A stretch of 64,000 nucleotides of DNA. Source: JAJKIP01 sp037200685. GTDB taxonomy: Bacteria > Bacteroidota > Bacteroidia > Chitinophagales > Chitinophagaceae. Positions 54,401-63,305 of this stretch are shown piece by piece. The notes beneath the pieces are model-generated. The model was not told the origin of the DNA and ran no database searches. It was given only the letters and a program-made list of their open reading frames with translations. Each line of letters starts with the position of its first letter. The stretch's first letter is position 1. The stretch is from positions 186,001 through 250,000 of the forward strand of contig JBBCIG010000017.1 of NCBI GenBank assembly GCA_037200685.1, given 5' to 3'. The translations under genes were made by a program, and so were the position numbers.

Positions 54401-55564
54401 CATTTTGTATTCCGTCCATTTTTGTTCTGATTGCGAAGAAGCCACTACGTTATCAATAAACGCCATTCCCCTGATACCTTCATCTACCTGCGGGAAATCA
54501 AGCATTTCTTTTGTCGGCTTCGTACCATCAATTTTTGCAGCAAGTGTTGCCGCAAAGTTTTTATAAATGTTAGCGAATGCTTCGAGGTAACCTTCCGGAT
54601 GTCCACCCGGTGTTCTGCAATTAAGTACGGCGAAACTACTCAACCTGCCGCCATAGTTTCCACCGGCACGTAATATTTGCGCTGGCTGAATCCTGCCATT
54701 TTACCAATAGAGTATTCGGTTCCTGTTGCGCCCATTCGATGCCACCTTTTTCACCATACACACGGATCTTTAAAGCATTCTCTTCGCCAGCAGCTACCTG
54801 CGATGCCATTAATACGCCGGCTGCGCCGTTATCAAATTTCAACAACACATTTCCATCATCATCCAACGCCCTACCCTTCTACCATTATATTAAGATCAGC
54901 GCAAAGCTTTGAAATTTTTAATCCTGTTATATATTCTGCAGATGGGCGGCATGTGTACCGATATCACCCATACATCCGCTCTTACCACTTTTTTAGGATC
55001 AGTTCTCCATGCCGCTTGTGCATTGCCCTTCTCTTTCGGAAAGTTTGCTGAGCCAGCCTTGCGGATATTCCACGTATACCTTCCTGATTTTTCCAAAAGC
55101 ATTGTCCTGCATCATAGCACGGGCCTGCTTTACCATGGATAACCCGAATAAGTATGCGTAAGACAAAGAAGCAAACCTGTTTCTTCTACTTTCTTTTTTA
55201 ATTGTTTTGCTTCATCTAATGTAAACGTAATTGGCTTTTCAATCACTACATTAAATCCATTGTCCAATGCGAGCATAGCTGGGGCAAAATGGGCGAAATT
55301 GGGCGTAACGATCGTTACAAAATCCATTCGTTTATCGCAGGCATAGCCGCTTCTTTTTTTATCATATCCTCGAAGTTGAGGTAGGTCCTGTCGGCGGGTA
55401 AAAACAAGCTCTGGCCGGAATCAACGGCGATTTCAGGGTTGATACTAAGAGCGCCGCAAACCAGTTCCACCTGGCGTCCATAAAAGCGGCCATGGCGGTG
55501 AATAGCGCCGATAAAGGCATCTTTACCACCGCCTATCATTCCCATTCGTAATTTTTCTGTTCAT
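54398..55564 (-). pseudogene. Gfo/Idh/MocA family oxidoreductase, several frameshifts
   Basis: ATG 55564 (MNRKI) is followed by a shift into MGMIGGGKDAFIGAIHRHGR, the NAD(P) Rossmann GxGxxA-like site. Coding continues FVTIVTPNFAHFAPAMLALD, the family motif GFNVVIEKPITFTLDEAKQL (EKP with catalytic Lys), TGLLLCLTHTYSGYP, RADVWVISVHMPPI, KIRVYGEKGGIEWAQQEPNT and ends ASSQSEQKWTEYKM. About five shifts occur. The enzyme would reduce or oxidise a sugar or inositol ring carbon, for example a 3-keto sugar. It is transcribed away from the MFS gene across a 294-bp region. Confidence 0.85.
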
Positions 55565-55776
55565 GATTTTAATAATAATATCTGATTAAAAAGAAATCTT
55601 ATTTAAAAATAAAAAAATTACATTTATGAAATTAATTTTTATTTGGTTCATCGAAAGTAATCATCTTAAAATTTAATACTGATTGAAAATCCTTTGAAAA
55701 AATCATTAGCAAACTATTTTTTCAACTAAATTAACGAGCCATGCCATCAAACATTCAAAGCGACAACCTTTTTTTG

Positions 55777-55796
55777 TCAGTCAAAAATTAGACTGA
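55777..55796. promoter_or_regulatory. Operator-like dyad in the divergent Gfo/Idh-MFS promoter
   Basis: tcagtc and gactga form an inverted repeat with an 8-bp AT centre, immediately after a T7 run and a TTTG at 55773. It lies 62 bp before the MFS start. It could be a regulator site; there is no regulator gene nearby. Confidence 0.35.
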
Positions 55797-55858
55797 TTTT
55801 CCTATATTAGCCCCATCATAAGTCGCCGCATCATTACATATTTAAAAACTTAACCATA

Positions 55859-57172
55859 ATGAACGAAAAACGTTAATAAAAGCGCTTTGTTTAACGGAAG
55901 TTGCTTTGCACTCATCACTACTGCATTCACTTTTTCTATCCGCGCAGGAATACTTCCTCAATTAGGTGAGACATTCGGTCTTTCTGCTGAACAGCTTGGA
56001 TTCATCAATTCTATGTGGTTTTTAGGGTTCCCAATTTCAATGATTATTGGTGGACTGGTTTATCACACGTTTGGCCCTGATTATTGGTGGACTGGTTTAT
56101 CACACGTTTGCCCTAAAAATATTATGATGGTGGCATTTGTGTGCCATACCATAGGAATTGTGACGACTATTTTTGCGGGTGGTTATACAACTTTGCTTAT
56201 TTCCACATTACTCATTGTATCGGTAATGGCTGTACCGAGCTGCTTGTAATCCTATGATTGCAGACATGTACTCTGTGTAAAAATGCAAAAAATGCTATCC
56301 CGGTTTCACATGTGGTTTCCCGGTGGAATACTTGTTGGATCCCTTATTTCCTACTTCATGACCAAGATGGGTTGGGATGGGAAGTACAGATGTGGGTTAC
56401 CATGATTCCAACTATTATTTATGCCGTTTTGTTTTTGGTAAAACGTTTCCAAAAGCAGTGCTGGCAGAAGCAAATTCTCTTGCAAACAACTTCAAGGCCA
56501 TGTTGAGCCCGGTTTTTATTTTCTGTTCATCGCTATGGCCCTTACAGCTATTTCAGAGTTTGGCCCAAACCAATGGGTAAGTATCGTTTTGGTTGCGAGT
56601 GGAGCTGAGCCTTGCTCCTTTTAGCTTTGACGTTTGGAGTGGCGCTATCGGCAGGTGGTTTGCCGGGCCAGTTGTTGAAAATGGGGTCAGACAGGTGTTT
56701 TGCTTGGCGGTGCTATTCTGGCAGCCATTGGTATTTATATGTTCAGTACAGTAACCGCCGATGGCATATGTTGCGGCGTAGTTTATGCGCTTGGTATTTG
56801 TTATTTCTGGCCGGTAATGATTGGTTCAGTGGCACACAGGGTTCCTAAAAGCAGTGCACTTGGTATGTCTATTGTTGGCGGAGTCGGCATGTTTCTACTT
56901 CCACTCTTTCAACCTATAATCGGTAGTTGGATTGATAGTGCGAGGCAAAGGCACTGCTGCCGGGCTTACCGGGGATGCGCTGGAATTAGCCACCGGGCAG
57001 AATGCGTAATGAAGATGTTGGCCTTTCTGCGATATTGATTGTACTGTTTACTATATTTTTCTTCTGGCAAAAGAAATCGAAGCTGGCACCAGAAAGCGAA
57101 AGACAGCAGCCGCACATTAATGGTTTTTTAAAAACTGCCGTATTCAGCATAACTGCTACATTTATTAGTTAG
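55859..57172 (+). pseudogene. MFS transporter, several frameshifts and a tandem duplication
   Basis: ATG 55859 plus one shift gives NKSALFNGSCFALITTAFTF, then RAGILPQLGETFGLSAEQLG (loop 2 region), IMMVAFVCHTIGIVTTIFAG, VQMWVTMIPTIIYAVLFLVK, ILAAIGIYMFSTVTADG and SAILIVLFTIFFFWQKKSK, ending at 57172. About twelve helices, PF07690. A 37-bp tandem duplication (56041-56077 and 56078-56113) lies inside helix 2/loop, with a one-base difference that keeps the frame open. It likely imports the sugar or glycoside used by the flanking enzymes. Confidence 0.8.
56041..56113 (+). repeat. 37/36-bp tandem duplication inside the MFS gene
   Basis: tgattattggtggactggtt followed by tatcacacgtttggccc is repeated at once, with ttgccc instead of ttggccc at the end of the second copy. 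The extra copy inserts 12 out-of-register residues into an otherwise conserved region. Confidence 0.9.
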
Positions 57173-57272
57173 TGTATATTGATTATATATTACAAGAAAT
57201 GTGTGCCGCTCATAAACAAGCGGCCATTCGCTAAATATTGAATTCGTAACTTGACAGACGATTAGCTATACC

Positions 57273-58161
57273 ATGAAAAAACAACACGAAGGGAAGCCCT
57301 GAAAAAACTGGCCACCGTACGATAGCAGTAGGTGGTGTATCCGCATTATCTGCTTACGGCGCTCCCACTCCCGATGATATAATTTCCGCATGAAAGGAAA
57401 CGTAAACCACTCTGTTTGCCGGTGGACATTGAACCAGGTAACTGTTGAAGACCTGTGCATCGCCGTGAAGAAAATCGGCTTCAGCGCTATTGACCTTGTT
57501 GGGCCGAAAGACTGGCCGACGTTACAAAGTCACGGCGTTTTCTCTTCCATGTGCAATGGCGCAGAGATCAGCCTGACGGAAGGATGGAATGATAAACAAT
57601 ACCATACTAAATTAATACAGAATTATACGGAGCATACGATCTTGTCAGCAAAGCGGGTTATAAAAATTTGATCTGCTTCAGTGGTAACCGTAAAAATATT
57701 CCGGATGAGACTGGTTTAGCTACTTGTGCAGAAGGACTTAAAAAAATCATGGGCCTGGCGGAGCAAAAAGGCGTGATGATACAAATGGAATTGCTGAACA
57801 GCAAGATCAATCACAAAGATTATATGTGTGATAAGAGTGCATGGGGCGTTGAATTATGCAAACGTGTCGGTTCTCCCAATTTTAAACTGCTGTACGATAT
57901 TTATCATATGCAATTGATGAAGGCGATGTGATAAGAACGATACAGGAAAGCAACCAAATACTTTGGCCATTACCACACCGGCGGTGTGCCGGGAAGGCAT
58001 ATCATTGATGAATCACAGGAATTATATTATCCTGCTATCATGAAAGCCATTGTGGCAACGGGCTTTAAAGGTTATACGCACAGGAATTTGTTTCCACAAA
58101 GCCAGAAGTAAAAGATAAACTGGCGGAGTTGAAGAAGGCGGTGAAGATATGTGATGTGTGA
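57273..58161 (+). pseudogene. Tat-type hydroxypyruvate isomerase-like TIM-barrel protein, several frameshifts
   Basis: ATG 57273 with shifts reads TRREALKKLATV plus IAVGGVSALSAYGAPTPDD, a twin-arginine signal. The mature part continues MKGNVNHSVCRWTLNQVTVE, DLCIAVKKIGFSAIDLVGPK, NLICFSGNRKN, MGLAEQKGVMIQMELLNSKI (Glu ligand) and FKLLYDIYHMQ with the metal His, ending KKAVKICDV at 58161. Hydroxypyruvate-isomerase-like TIM barrels with Tat signals recur in Bacteroidota sugar loci together with GMC oxidoreductases. About five indels. The actual substrate is probably a keto sugar. Confidence 0.8.
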
Positions 58162-58243
58162 GTTCTGAGTTAAGAGTTTAGAGTTATGAGTCGTGAGCTA
58201 CGAGCTGTGAGTTTAGAGTACAGAGTTTAGAGTCGTGAGTACT
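58159..58243. repeat. Degenerate gagttatgag word cluster
   Basis: gagttctgagttaagagttt, agagttatgagtcgtgagct and gagctgtgagtttagagtac: near-tandem variants of a 7-10 bp word, immediately after the isomerase stop. Confidence 0.65.
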
Positions 58244-58282
58244 TAGCATGGAAGTATAACAATAGTACAAAGTATATTCTAA

Positions 58283-58442
58283 AATGCTGAGTAGTGAACA
58301 GGAAGATGAAGAGTGCGACCCTTCGACTTCGCTCAGGGTAAACTGCGACGCTATTGCTTAAACTTCGACAGTGGTCAATAGAGAACAGGAAGATGAACGG
58401 AGCGTCGCAACAGACGATGCTAGTAGTAATGCAGCCGGCTAA
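58283..58442 (+). repeat. Core repeat copy N (two tandem copies)
   Basis: The first copy (58283-58355) is interrupted within gtgcgacgc by the module cccttcgacttcgctcaggg. The second copy (58373-58442) is the gagcgtcgcaacagacgatg variant ending gcagccggctaa. Together with the word cluster it fills the 314-bp gap before the GMC gene. Confidence 0.75.
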
Positions 58443-58475
58443 TAGTTACAACAACGATTAACATAAACTTGCTCT

Positions 58476-60156
58476 ATGGCGGATAATACTTTTGATGCGA
58501 TTGTAGTGGATCTGGCATCAGCGGCGGATGGGCTGCGAAAGAACTTTGCGAAAAAGGTTTGAAAGTTTTAATGCTGGAACGGGGGCCGAAACTTGACCAC
58601 ATTAAAGATTATGCGGACAGCAACAAACCTGTATGGGAATACCCTCACCGTGGTGGACGGACGCAAAAAATGATGAAGAATATCCCGTATTAAAAAGGGA
58701 TTCCCTCTCAATGAACGCAACCTTTCTTTTGGGCGGTGGATAAGGACAATCCTTACGTAGAGAAAAAACCGTTTGGTTGGTTTCGCGGCTATCACATGGC
58801 GGCGCGCTCCTTGATGTGGGCCGGCAAAGTTATCGCTGGAGTGATATTGACTTTGAAGCGAATGCGAAAGATGGTATTGCGGTAGACTGGCCGATCCGTT
58901 ATAAAGATATCGCACCGTGGTATGATCATGCGGAAACATTTGCAGGCATCAGTGGATCAAAAGAAGGATTGCCGCAATTGCCGGATGGAAAATTTTTGCC
59001 GCCGATGCAATTGAATATCGTGGAGCAAACAGTGGCGGACAGGATAAAAGAACATTATAACAGTGAAAGAAGAATGATCATGGGCCGGGTGGCTAATCTC
59101 ACCGCTAAAATTCCGGGCCGTGATTCTGCTTGTCAATACAGGAATATCTGTTCGAACGGATGTCCTTTCGGTGCTTACTTCAGTACACAATCTTCTACAT
59201 TGCCTGCGGCTAACGCCACCGGCAATTTAACTATACGCACTTTTTCTATCGTAACAGAAGTGATTTATGATAAAGACACAAAGAAAGCAAAAGGCGTGAG
59301 AATACTGGATGCGCAAACGAATGAAACGTTTGAGTATTTCAGCAAAATAGTTTTTCTCTGCGCATCTACTTTTAACTCCACGTGGATATTGATGAACTCC
59401 GCGAAAAACATCTGGCCTGATGGACTCGGCAGCAGCAGTGGTGAACTGGGGAGCAATGTAATGGACCATCATTTGAAATTGGGCGCTGGTGGAGATATGG
59501 AAGGTTTCGAGGATAAATATTATTACGGTTACCGGCCGAACGGTGTGTATGTGCCGCGGTTTCGGAACCTGCCGGGACAGGAGAAAAGAAATTATTTGCG
59601 TGGCTTCGGGTACCAGGGATCAGGAAGCCGTGAAGGATGGAGCAGGCAAATAGCTGAATTTAATATCGGCGCTGAATTTAAAGAAGCATTGAGCGAACCG
59701 GGCAAATGGACCATCGGTATAGGCGGTTTTGGTGAAATGCTTCCTTACCATGACAACAAAATTTCAATGTCGAAAGACAAGAAAGATAAATGGGGATTGC
59801 CTGTATTAGAATTTGATGTGGAGTTTAAAGAGAATGAATTGAACATGCGCAAAGAAATTGTGAGTGATGCCGTGGAAATGCTGGAAGCCGCAGGTGTGAA
59901 AAATGTAAAAGGTTATGATAATGGATGCGAACCCGGTTGGGGAATACACGAGATGGGTACAGCAAGAATGGGGCTTGATCCTAAAACATCCGTTCTGAAT
60001 AAATGGAACCAGGTGTGGGATGCGATGAATGTATTTGTAACAGACGGATCTGGTATGGTGTCTGCATCCTGTGTGAACCCGTCATTGACATATATGGCGC
60101 TGACGGCGAGGGCGGTGGATTATGCGATGGGAGAACTTAAGAAACAAAACCTGTAA
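58476..60156 (+). CDS. GMC family oxidoreductase, N-terminus frameshifted
   Basis: ATG 58476 reads MADNTFDAIVV, where a missing G near 58508 breaks the FAD loop GSGISGG. Further one-base losses up to about 58815 disrupt GLKVLMLERGPKLDHI and KKPFGWFRGYHMGGRSLMWA. From 58777 to the stop at 60156 the frame is clean: YRWSDIDFEANAKDG, VDWPIRYKDIAPWYDHAE, CQYRNICSNGCPFGAYFSTQ, and the C-terminal active site GCEPGWGIHEMGTARMG with His, then CVNPSLTYMALTARAVDYAM. The family includes gluconate- and glycoside-3-dehydrogenases that pass electrons to a cytochrome. It pairs with the subunit-3 gene at 60706, but the DUF559 element lies between. Confidence 0.9.
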
Positions 60157-60250
60157 CCCCCAACCCCCCTAAAAGGGGCTTACGAAGAGTATGATTATTG
60201 AACCCCCTAAATCTCCCTAAAGGGGGACTTATGAAGAGTATGAATAAATT
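60155..60250 (+). repeat. Left C-rich repeats of the DUF559 element (two tandem units)
   Basis: Unit 1: aacccccaacccccctaaaa, ggggcttacgaagagtatga. Unit 2: aaccccctaaatctccctaa, agggggacttatgaagagta, tgaataa. Each carries the core ccctaaa-gggg and the tail gaagagtatga. Unit 1 begins within the GMC stop codon TAA. Confidence 0.85.
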
Positions 60251-60253
60251 GAA

Positions 60254-60709
60254 ATGGCTTTAAAAACTCCATATAAAAAAGGTGGCATGTTTGAAGGAGC
60301 GAACTATTTGCTTTTTGAAACAGCAAAAGAACTTCGTAAAAACATGACAGTTGCAGAAACGGTATTATGGATGCATATCAAGACGGGAGTTAATGATTTT
60401 AAATTTCGCAGGCAGCACCCGATAGGTTTATATATTGCAGATTTTTATTGCCATAAAGCCAGGTTAATCATAGAGGTTGATGGATCGATACACAATTTGG
60501 TTGAAAATAATAAAGCTGATCAAGCACGACAGACAGAAATTGAAAGCTGGGATTATAAAGTTATAAGATTTTCTAATGAACAAGTTCTGAAGGAAATCGA
60601 AGTAGTTCTGCAAAAAATTACTGAAGTACTTATTATTCAAACACAAAACGCTTCTTCGAAAAGACGGAGTGTAAAGCCCCCTTTAGGGGGTTTGGGGGTT
60701 TTATTATGA
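60254..60709 (+). CDS. DUF559 endonuclease-domain protein
   Basis: The 151-residue protein has a PD-(D/E)xK/Vsr-like fold: AKELRKNMTVAETVLWMHIK, NDFKFRRQHPIGLYIADFYC (Asp63), LIIEVDGSIH (Glu74, Asp76), QARQTEIESWDYKVIRFSNE. It matches DUF559, a restriction-endonuclease-like family with unknown target. The last residues, SVKPPLGGLGVLL, are encoded by the inverted C-rich repeat, and the stop overlaps the next ATG (ATGA). It splits the GMC and subunit-3 genes, which are normally adjacent, so it looks inserted. It might cut or mobilise its own flanking repeats; this is inference. Confidence 0.8.
   Translation: MALKTPYKKGGMFEGANYLLFETAKELRKNMTVAETVLWMHIKTGVNDFKFRRQHPIGLYIADFYCHKARLIIEVDGSIHNLVENNKADQARQTEIESWDYKVIRFSNEQVLKEIEVVLQKITEVLIIQTQNASSKRRSVKPPLGGLGVLL
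60674..60706 (-). repeat. Right inverted C-rich repeat of the DUF559 element
   Basis: On the minus strand: aaaacccccaaaccccctaa followed by agggggctttaca, inverted to the left unit at 60155 (aacccccaacccccctaaaa, ggggcttac). It overlaps the 3' end of the DUF559 reading frame. Confidence 0.85.
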
Positions 60710-61347
60710 ACAGACGTGAACTTTTAAAATTGATTGCAGCTGCCACAGGCGGCGTTGTGATTGGCAGTGAATTTTTACTGAGTGGTTGTAATAATCCTGA
60801 TAAGGGAGATTCATTTGAATTTACAACAGAGAATATTGCTTTTTTAGATGAAGTGGCGGAAACGATTATTCCGCAAACGAGCACTGCAGGGGCAAAGGCT
60901 GCTGGCGTTGGTACATTTATGACAGTGATGGTGAATGATTGCTACACCAAAGAAGACCAGGATATTTTTCATAAAGGAATGGGCCTATTGAATGACAAAT
61001 GCAAAGAAATGCACAGTCATGGTTTTATGGAAGCCACTCCTGAGCAACGTAAAGAATTATTAATAGCTGTGGATAAGGAAACCAAAGAGTATATTAAAAA
61101 GAAAGCGCAGTTTGATAACGAGCAAAAAGAAAAACAAAAACAAGGACAGGAAAAGGGGACTACGGATTTTAAAACGCAAACAATGCCTAATCATTATTTC
61201 CAGCAATTAAAACAACTCGCCATCTTTGGCTATTTTACTTCGGAGAAAGGAAGAAAAGAATCGCTGCGTTATGTGCCGGTTCCCGGCAAATGGGAAGCGG
61301 TGATTGATTATAAAAAAGGAGATAAATTATTTGCAGGCTTAACCTAA
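60706..61347 (+). CDS. Gluconate 2-dehydrogenase subunit 3 family protein
   Basis: The 213-residue protein starts with a twin-arginine signal NRRELLKLIAAATGG and a lipobox LLSGC (Cys28). The family core is FTTENIAFLDEVAETIIPQT followed by TAGAKAAGVGTFMTVMVND and HYFQQLKQLAIFGYFTSEKG. It is the small partner of GMC dehydrogenases, needed for export or assembly of the complex, and probably travels folded by Tat. It is transcribed with the DUF559 gene (4-bp overlap) and the isomerase at 61386. Confidence 0.92.
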   Translation: MNRRELLKLIAAATGGVVIGSEFLLSGCNNPDKGDSFEFTTENIAFLDEVAETIIPQTSTAGAKAAGVGTFMTVMVNDCYTKEDQDIFHKGMGLLNDKCKEMHSHGFMEATPEQRKELLIAVDKETKEYIKKKAQFDNEQKEKQKQGQEKGTTDFKTQTMPNHYFQQLKQLAIFGYFTSEKGRKESLRYVPVPGKWEAVIDYKKGDKLFAGLT

Positions 61348-61385
61348 CCTGCATGTAAATTGCATACTACTTACATTCAAATTAT

Positions 61386-62258
61386 ATGTCAATATCAAGA
61401 AAAGAGTTCTTAAGAACAGGCGGGGCATTGACCCTTGCGGGGCTTGTAGCTAATTCCGCATTTGCTTCTGTTTTTGAAGAAGAAAAGAAAAAGTTGAAAA
61501 ACTTCGGGTTGCAGATGTATTCCGTAAGAGAGGACTATCCGAAAGACCCTAAAGGTGTGCTGAAGCAAGTGGCGGATATGGGATATACTCAAGTAGAAGG
61601 ATTTGAAGGAGATAAAGGTTTATTCTGGGGCATGAGCAATACGGAATTCAAATCATATACAAACAGCATTGGCCTTACCATGATCTCCAGCCACTGTGAT
61701 ACGACTAAAGATTTTGAGAAGAAAGCAGAGCAGGCTGGTGCAATAGGAATGAAATATCTAATCTTTCGTGGGAAGGTGGCGGGGAAAAAAATAGACGATT
61801 ATAAAAAGTACGCAGAGGAGTTCAATAAGAAGGGAGAAATATGCAAACAGCATGGGTTGCGATTCGCTTTTCATAATCACAACTTTTCTTTTACACCAAT
61901 AAACGGGCAGTTCCCGCAGGATGTATTGATCACAAATACCGATGCTTCCTTAGTGGATTATGAAATGGATATTTATTGGGTGGTGGCTGCAGGCCAAGAC
62001 CCGGAAGCATGGTTTAAAAAATATCCCGGCCGGTTTACCGCCTGCCATGTAAAAGACAGATCAAAAAAGCCGGTGAAAGATGAAGGAAGTAACTCCTGTA
62101 ATCTTGGCGAGGGATCTATTGACTTCGCTAAAATATTGAAGGCAGGCAAAAAGTATGGATTGAAATATCATATCGTAGAGCAGGAGGCATACCCCAATGG
62201 TACACCGCTGGAAGCTGCGGGGGTAGATGCCCAGTATATGAAAAAGTTGAAAATATAA
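61386..62258 (+). CDS. Tat-exported sugar phosphate isomerase/epimerase (TIM barrel)
   Basis: The 290-residue protein has a Tat-like leader (MSISRKEFLRTGGALTLAGL). Its xylose-isomerase-like TIM barrel reads LKNFGLQMYSVREDYPKDPK, VADMGYTQVEGFEGD, GLRFAFHNHNFSFTPINGQF with metal His, DYEMDIYWVVAAGQDP and ACHVKDRSKKP (metal Asp/His), then EGSIDFAKILKAGKKYG and the last Glu in YHIVEQE. This is the class associated with 3-keto-glucose and related sugars in the periplasm. It is the last gene of the GMC operon, and unlike its relatives at 53224 and 57273 it is intact. Confidence 0.9.
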   Translation: MSISRKEFLRTGGALTLAGLVANSAFASVFEEEKKKLKNFGLQMYSVREDYPKDPKGVLKQVADMGYTQVEGFEGDKGLFWGMSNTEFKSYTNSIGLTMISSHCDTTKDFEKKAEQAGAIGMKYLIFRGKVAGKKIDDYKKYAEEFNKKGEICKQHGLRFAFHNHNFSFTPINGQFPQDVLITNTDASLVDYEMDIYWVVAAGQDPEAWFKKYPGRFTACHVKDRSKKPVKDEGSNSCNLGEGSIDFAKILKAGKKYGLKYHIVEQEAYPNGTPLEAAGVDAQYMKKLKI

Positions 62259-62275
62259 CAGCCGGCACTATTAGT

Positions 62276-62635
62276 TTATTTTTCCTTCTCACTTTCCTTT
62301 ACATCTTTATCTGGGAAAGAAGCATTCTTTATACTTTCATCCCTGATAATCTTGGTAATCATTTGTTCCAATCTTCTTGTACGGGCATACAGTTTCATAA
62401 TCAAAAAAGTAAAGAACAGGATGCTGATATAAAAAATCATATCCGCACCTCTTGCGACACCGAGAAAATTAGCCACATCTGTTGACAGGTCCGGGAAAAA
62501 AATAAACACCAGGCCTACGGCCATAAAGAGAAAGATCAATATCGCATCGATGTAAGATGACCTGAGCCTGCGATAAGAGTAATAGCAAATCAGGATAACA
62601 CCTGCGGAAAGAATTACCTGGATAATACTGATCAT
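62276..62635 (-). CDS. DUF2304 membrane protein
   Basis: The 119-residue protein has three transmembrane helices (about 4-22, 32-50, 68-88), a charged tail and the DUF2304 pattern AVGLVFIFFPDLSTDVANFL, GVARGADMIFYISILFFTF, KLYARTRRLEQMI. DUF2304 genes habitually follow a family-2 glycosyltransferase, as here (ATGA overlap with the gene at 62632-63305), and probably form a membrane partner. Confidence 0.9.
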   Translation of the reverse strand: MISIIQVILSAGVILICYYSYRRLRSSYIDAILIFLFMAVGLVFIFFPDLSTDVANFLGVARGADMIFYISILFFTFLIMKLYARTRRLEQMITKIIRDESIKNASFPDKDVKESEKEK

Positions 62636-63305
62636 TTGAAAATTTTATACAGGAAAATATCCTGCAATACTTTAAAGCTATGAAAACTTTTTTGCCCTTT
62701 CTTTACTGAGTAAGGTGTATAATTAATATGTACAGGCGCCTCGGTATATTTAAATTTATTTTTAGCGACAATTATAAGCAGTTCTGTGGCATGCGCCATT
62801 CGGTTTTCGAGGATATTTATACCAAGAGCAGCCTTCCTGTTAAAAACACGGAGACCGTTATGCGCATCGGTTAAAAGAATTCCTGTCAATATAAAATTCA
62901 GATACCTCGCAAAACTTAAAAGCGCTCTGCGGGTCAATGAAACTTTTGTTTTGTTTTGATTTGTAAATCTTGAGCCAAAAACAATATCATTGCCTTTAAG
63001 CATTTCCAGCATCGGGGCAATATCAGCAGGCATGTGCTGGCCGTCCGCATCAAAGGTTACAAAAATATTAGCGTTTTTTTGTAAGGCGAATTTAATTCCA
63101 GTTTGCAATGCAGCGCCTTGGCCCATATTTATCTTATGCCGGATATAATAAACAGAAATTTCTTTATAATCAACTGTGTATTGTCTGTAGAAGCATCATC
63201 GACTACAACAACAGAATAGCTTAACTGTATTATATCCTTTAGTGTAGCAGCAATGACTTCTGCTTCGTTAAACGCAGGTATAATTATAAATACCTTATCA
63301 TTCAT
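62632..63305 (-). pseudogene. Family-2 glycosyltransferase (dolichol-phosphate mannosyltransferase-like), one frameshift
   Basis: The start at 63305 (MNDKVFIIIPAFNEAEVIAA) gives the GT-A nucleotide-sugar site VVVVDDASTDNT. One base near 63175 shifts the frame, after which YIRHKINMGQGAALQTGIK, FVTFDADGQHMPADIA (DxD-like metal site), NDIVFGSRF and DAHNGLRVFNRKAALGI continue to the stop. The restored length of about 224 residues is normal for GT2 enzymes that make polyprenyl-phosphate sugars or decorate lipids. It overlaps both neighbours by ATGA. Confidence 0.85.
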
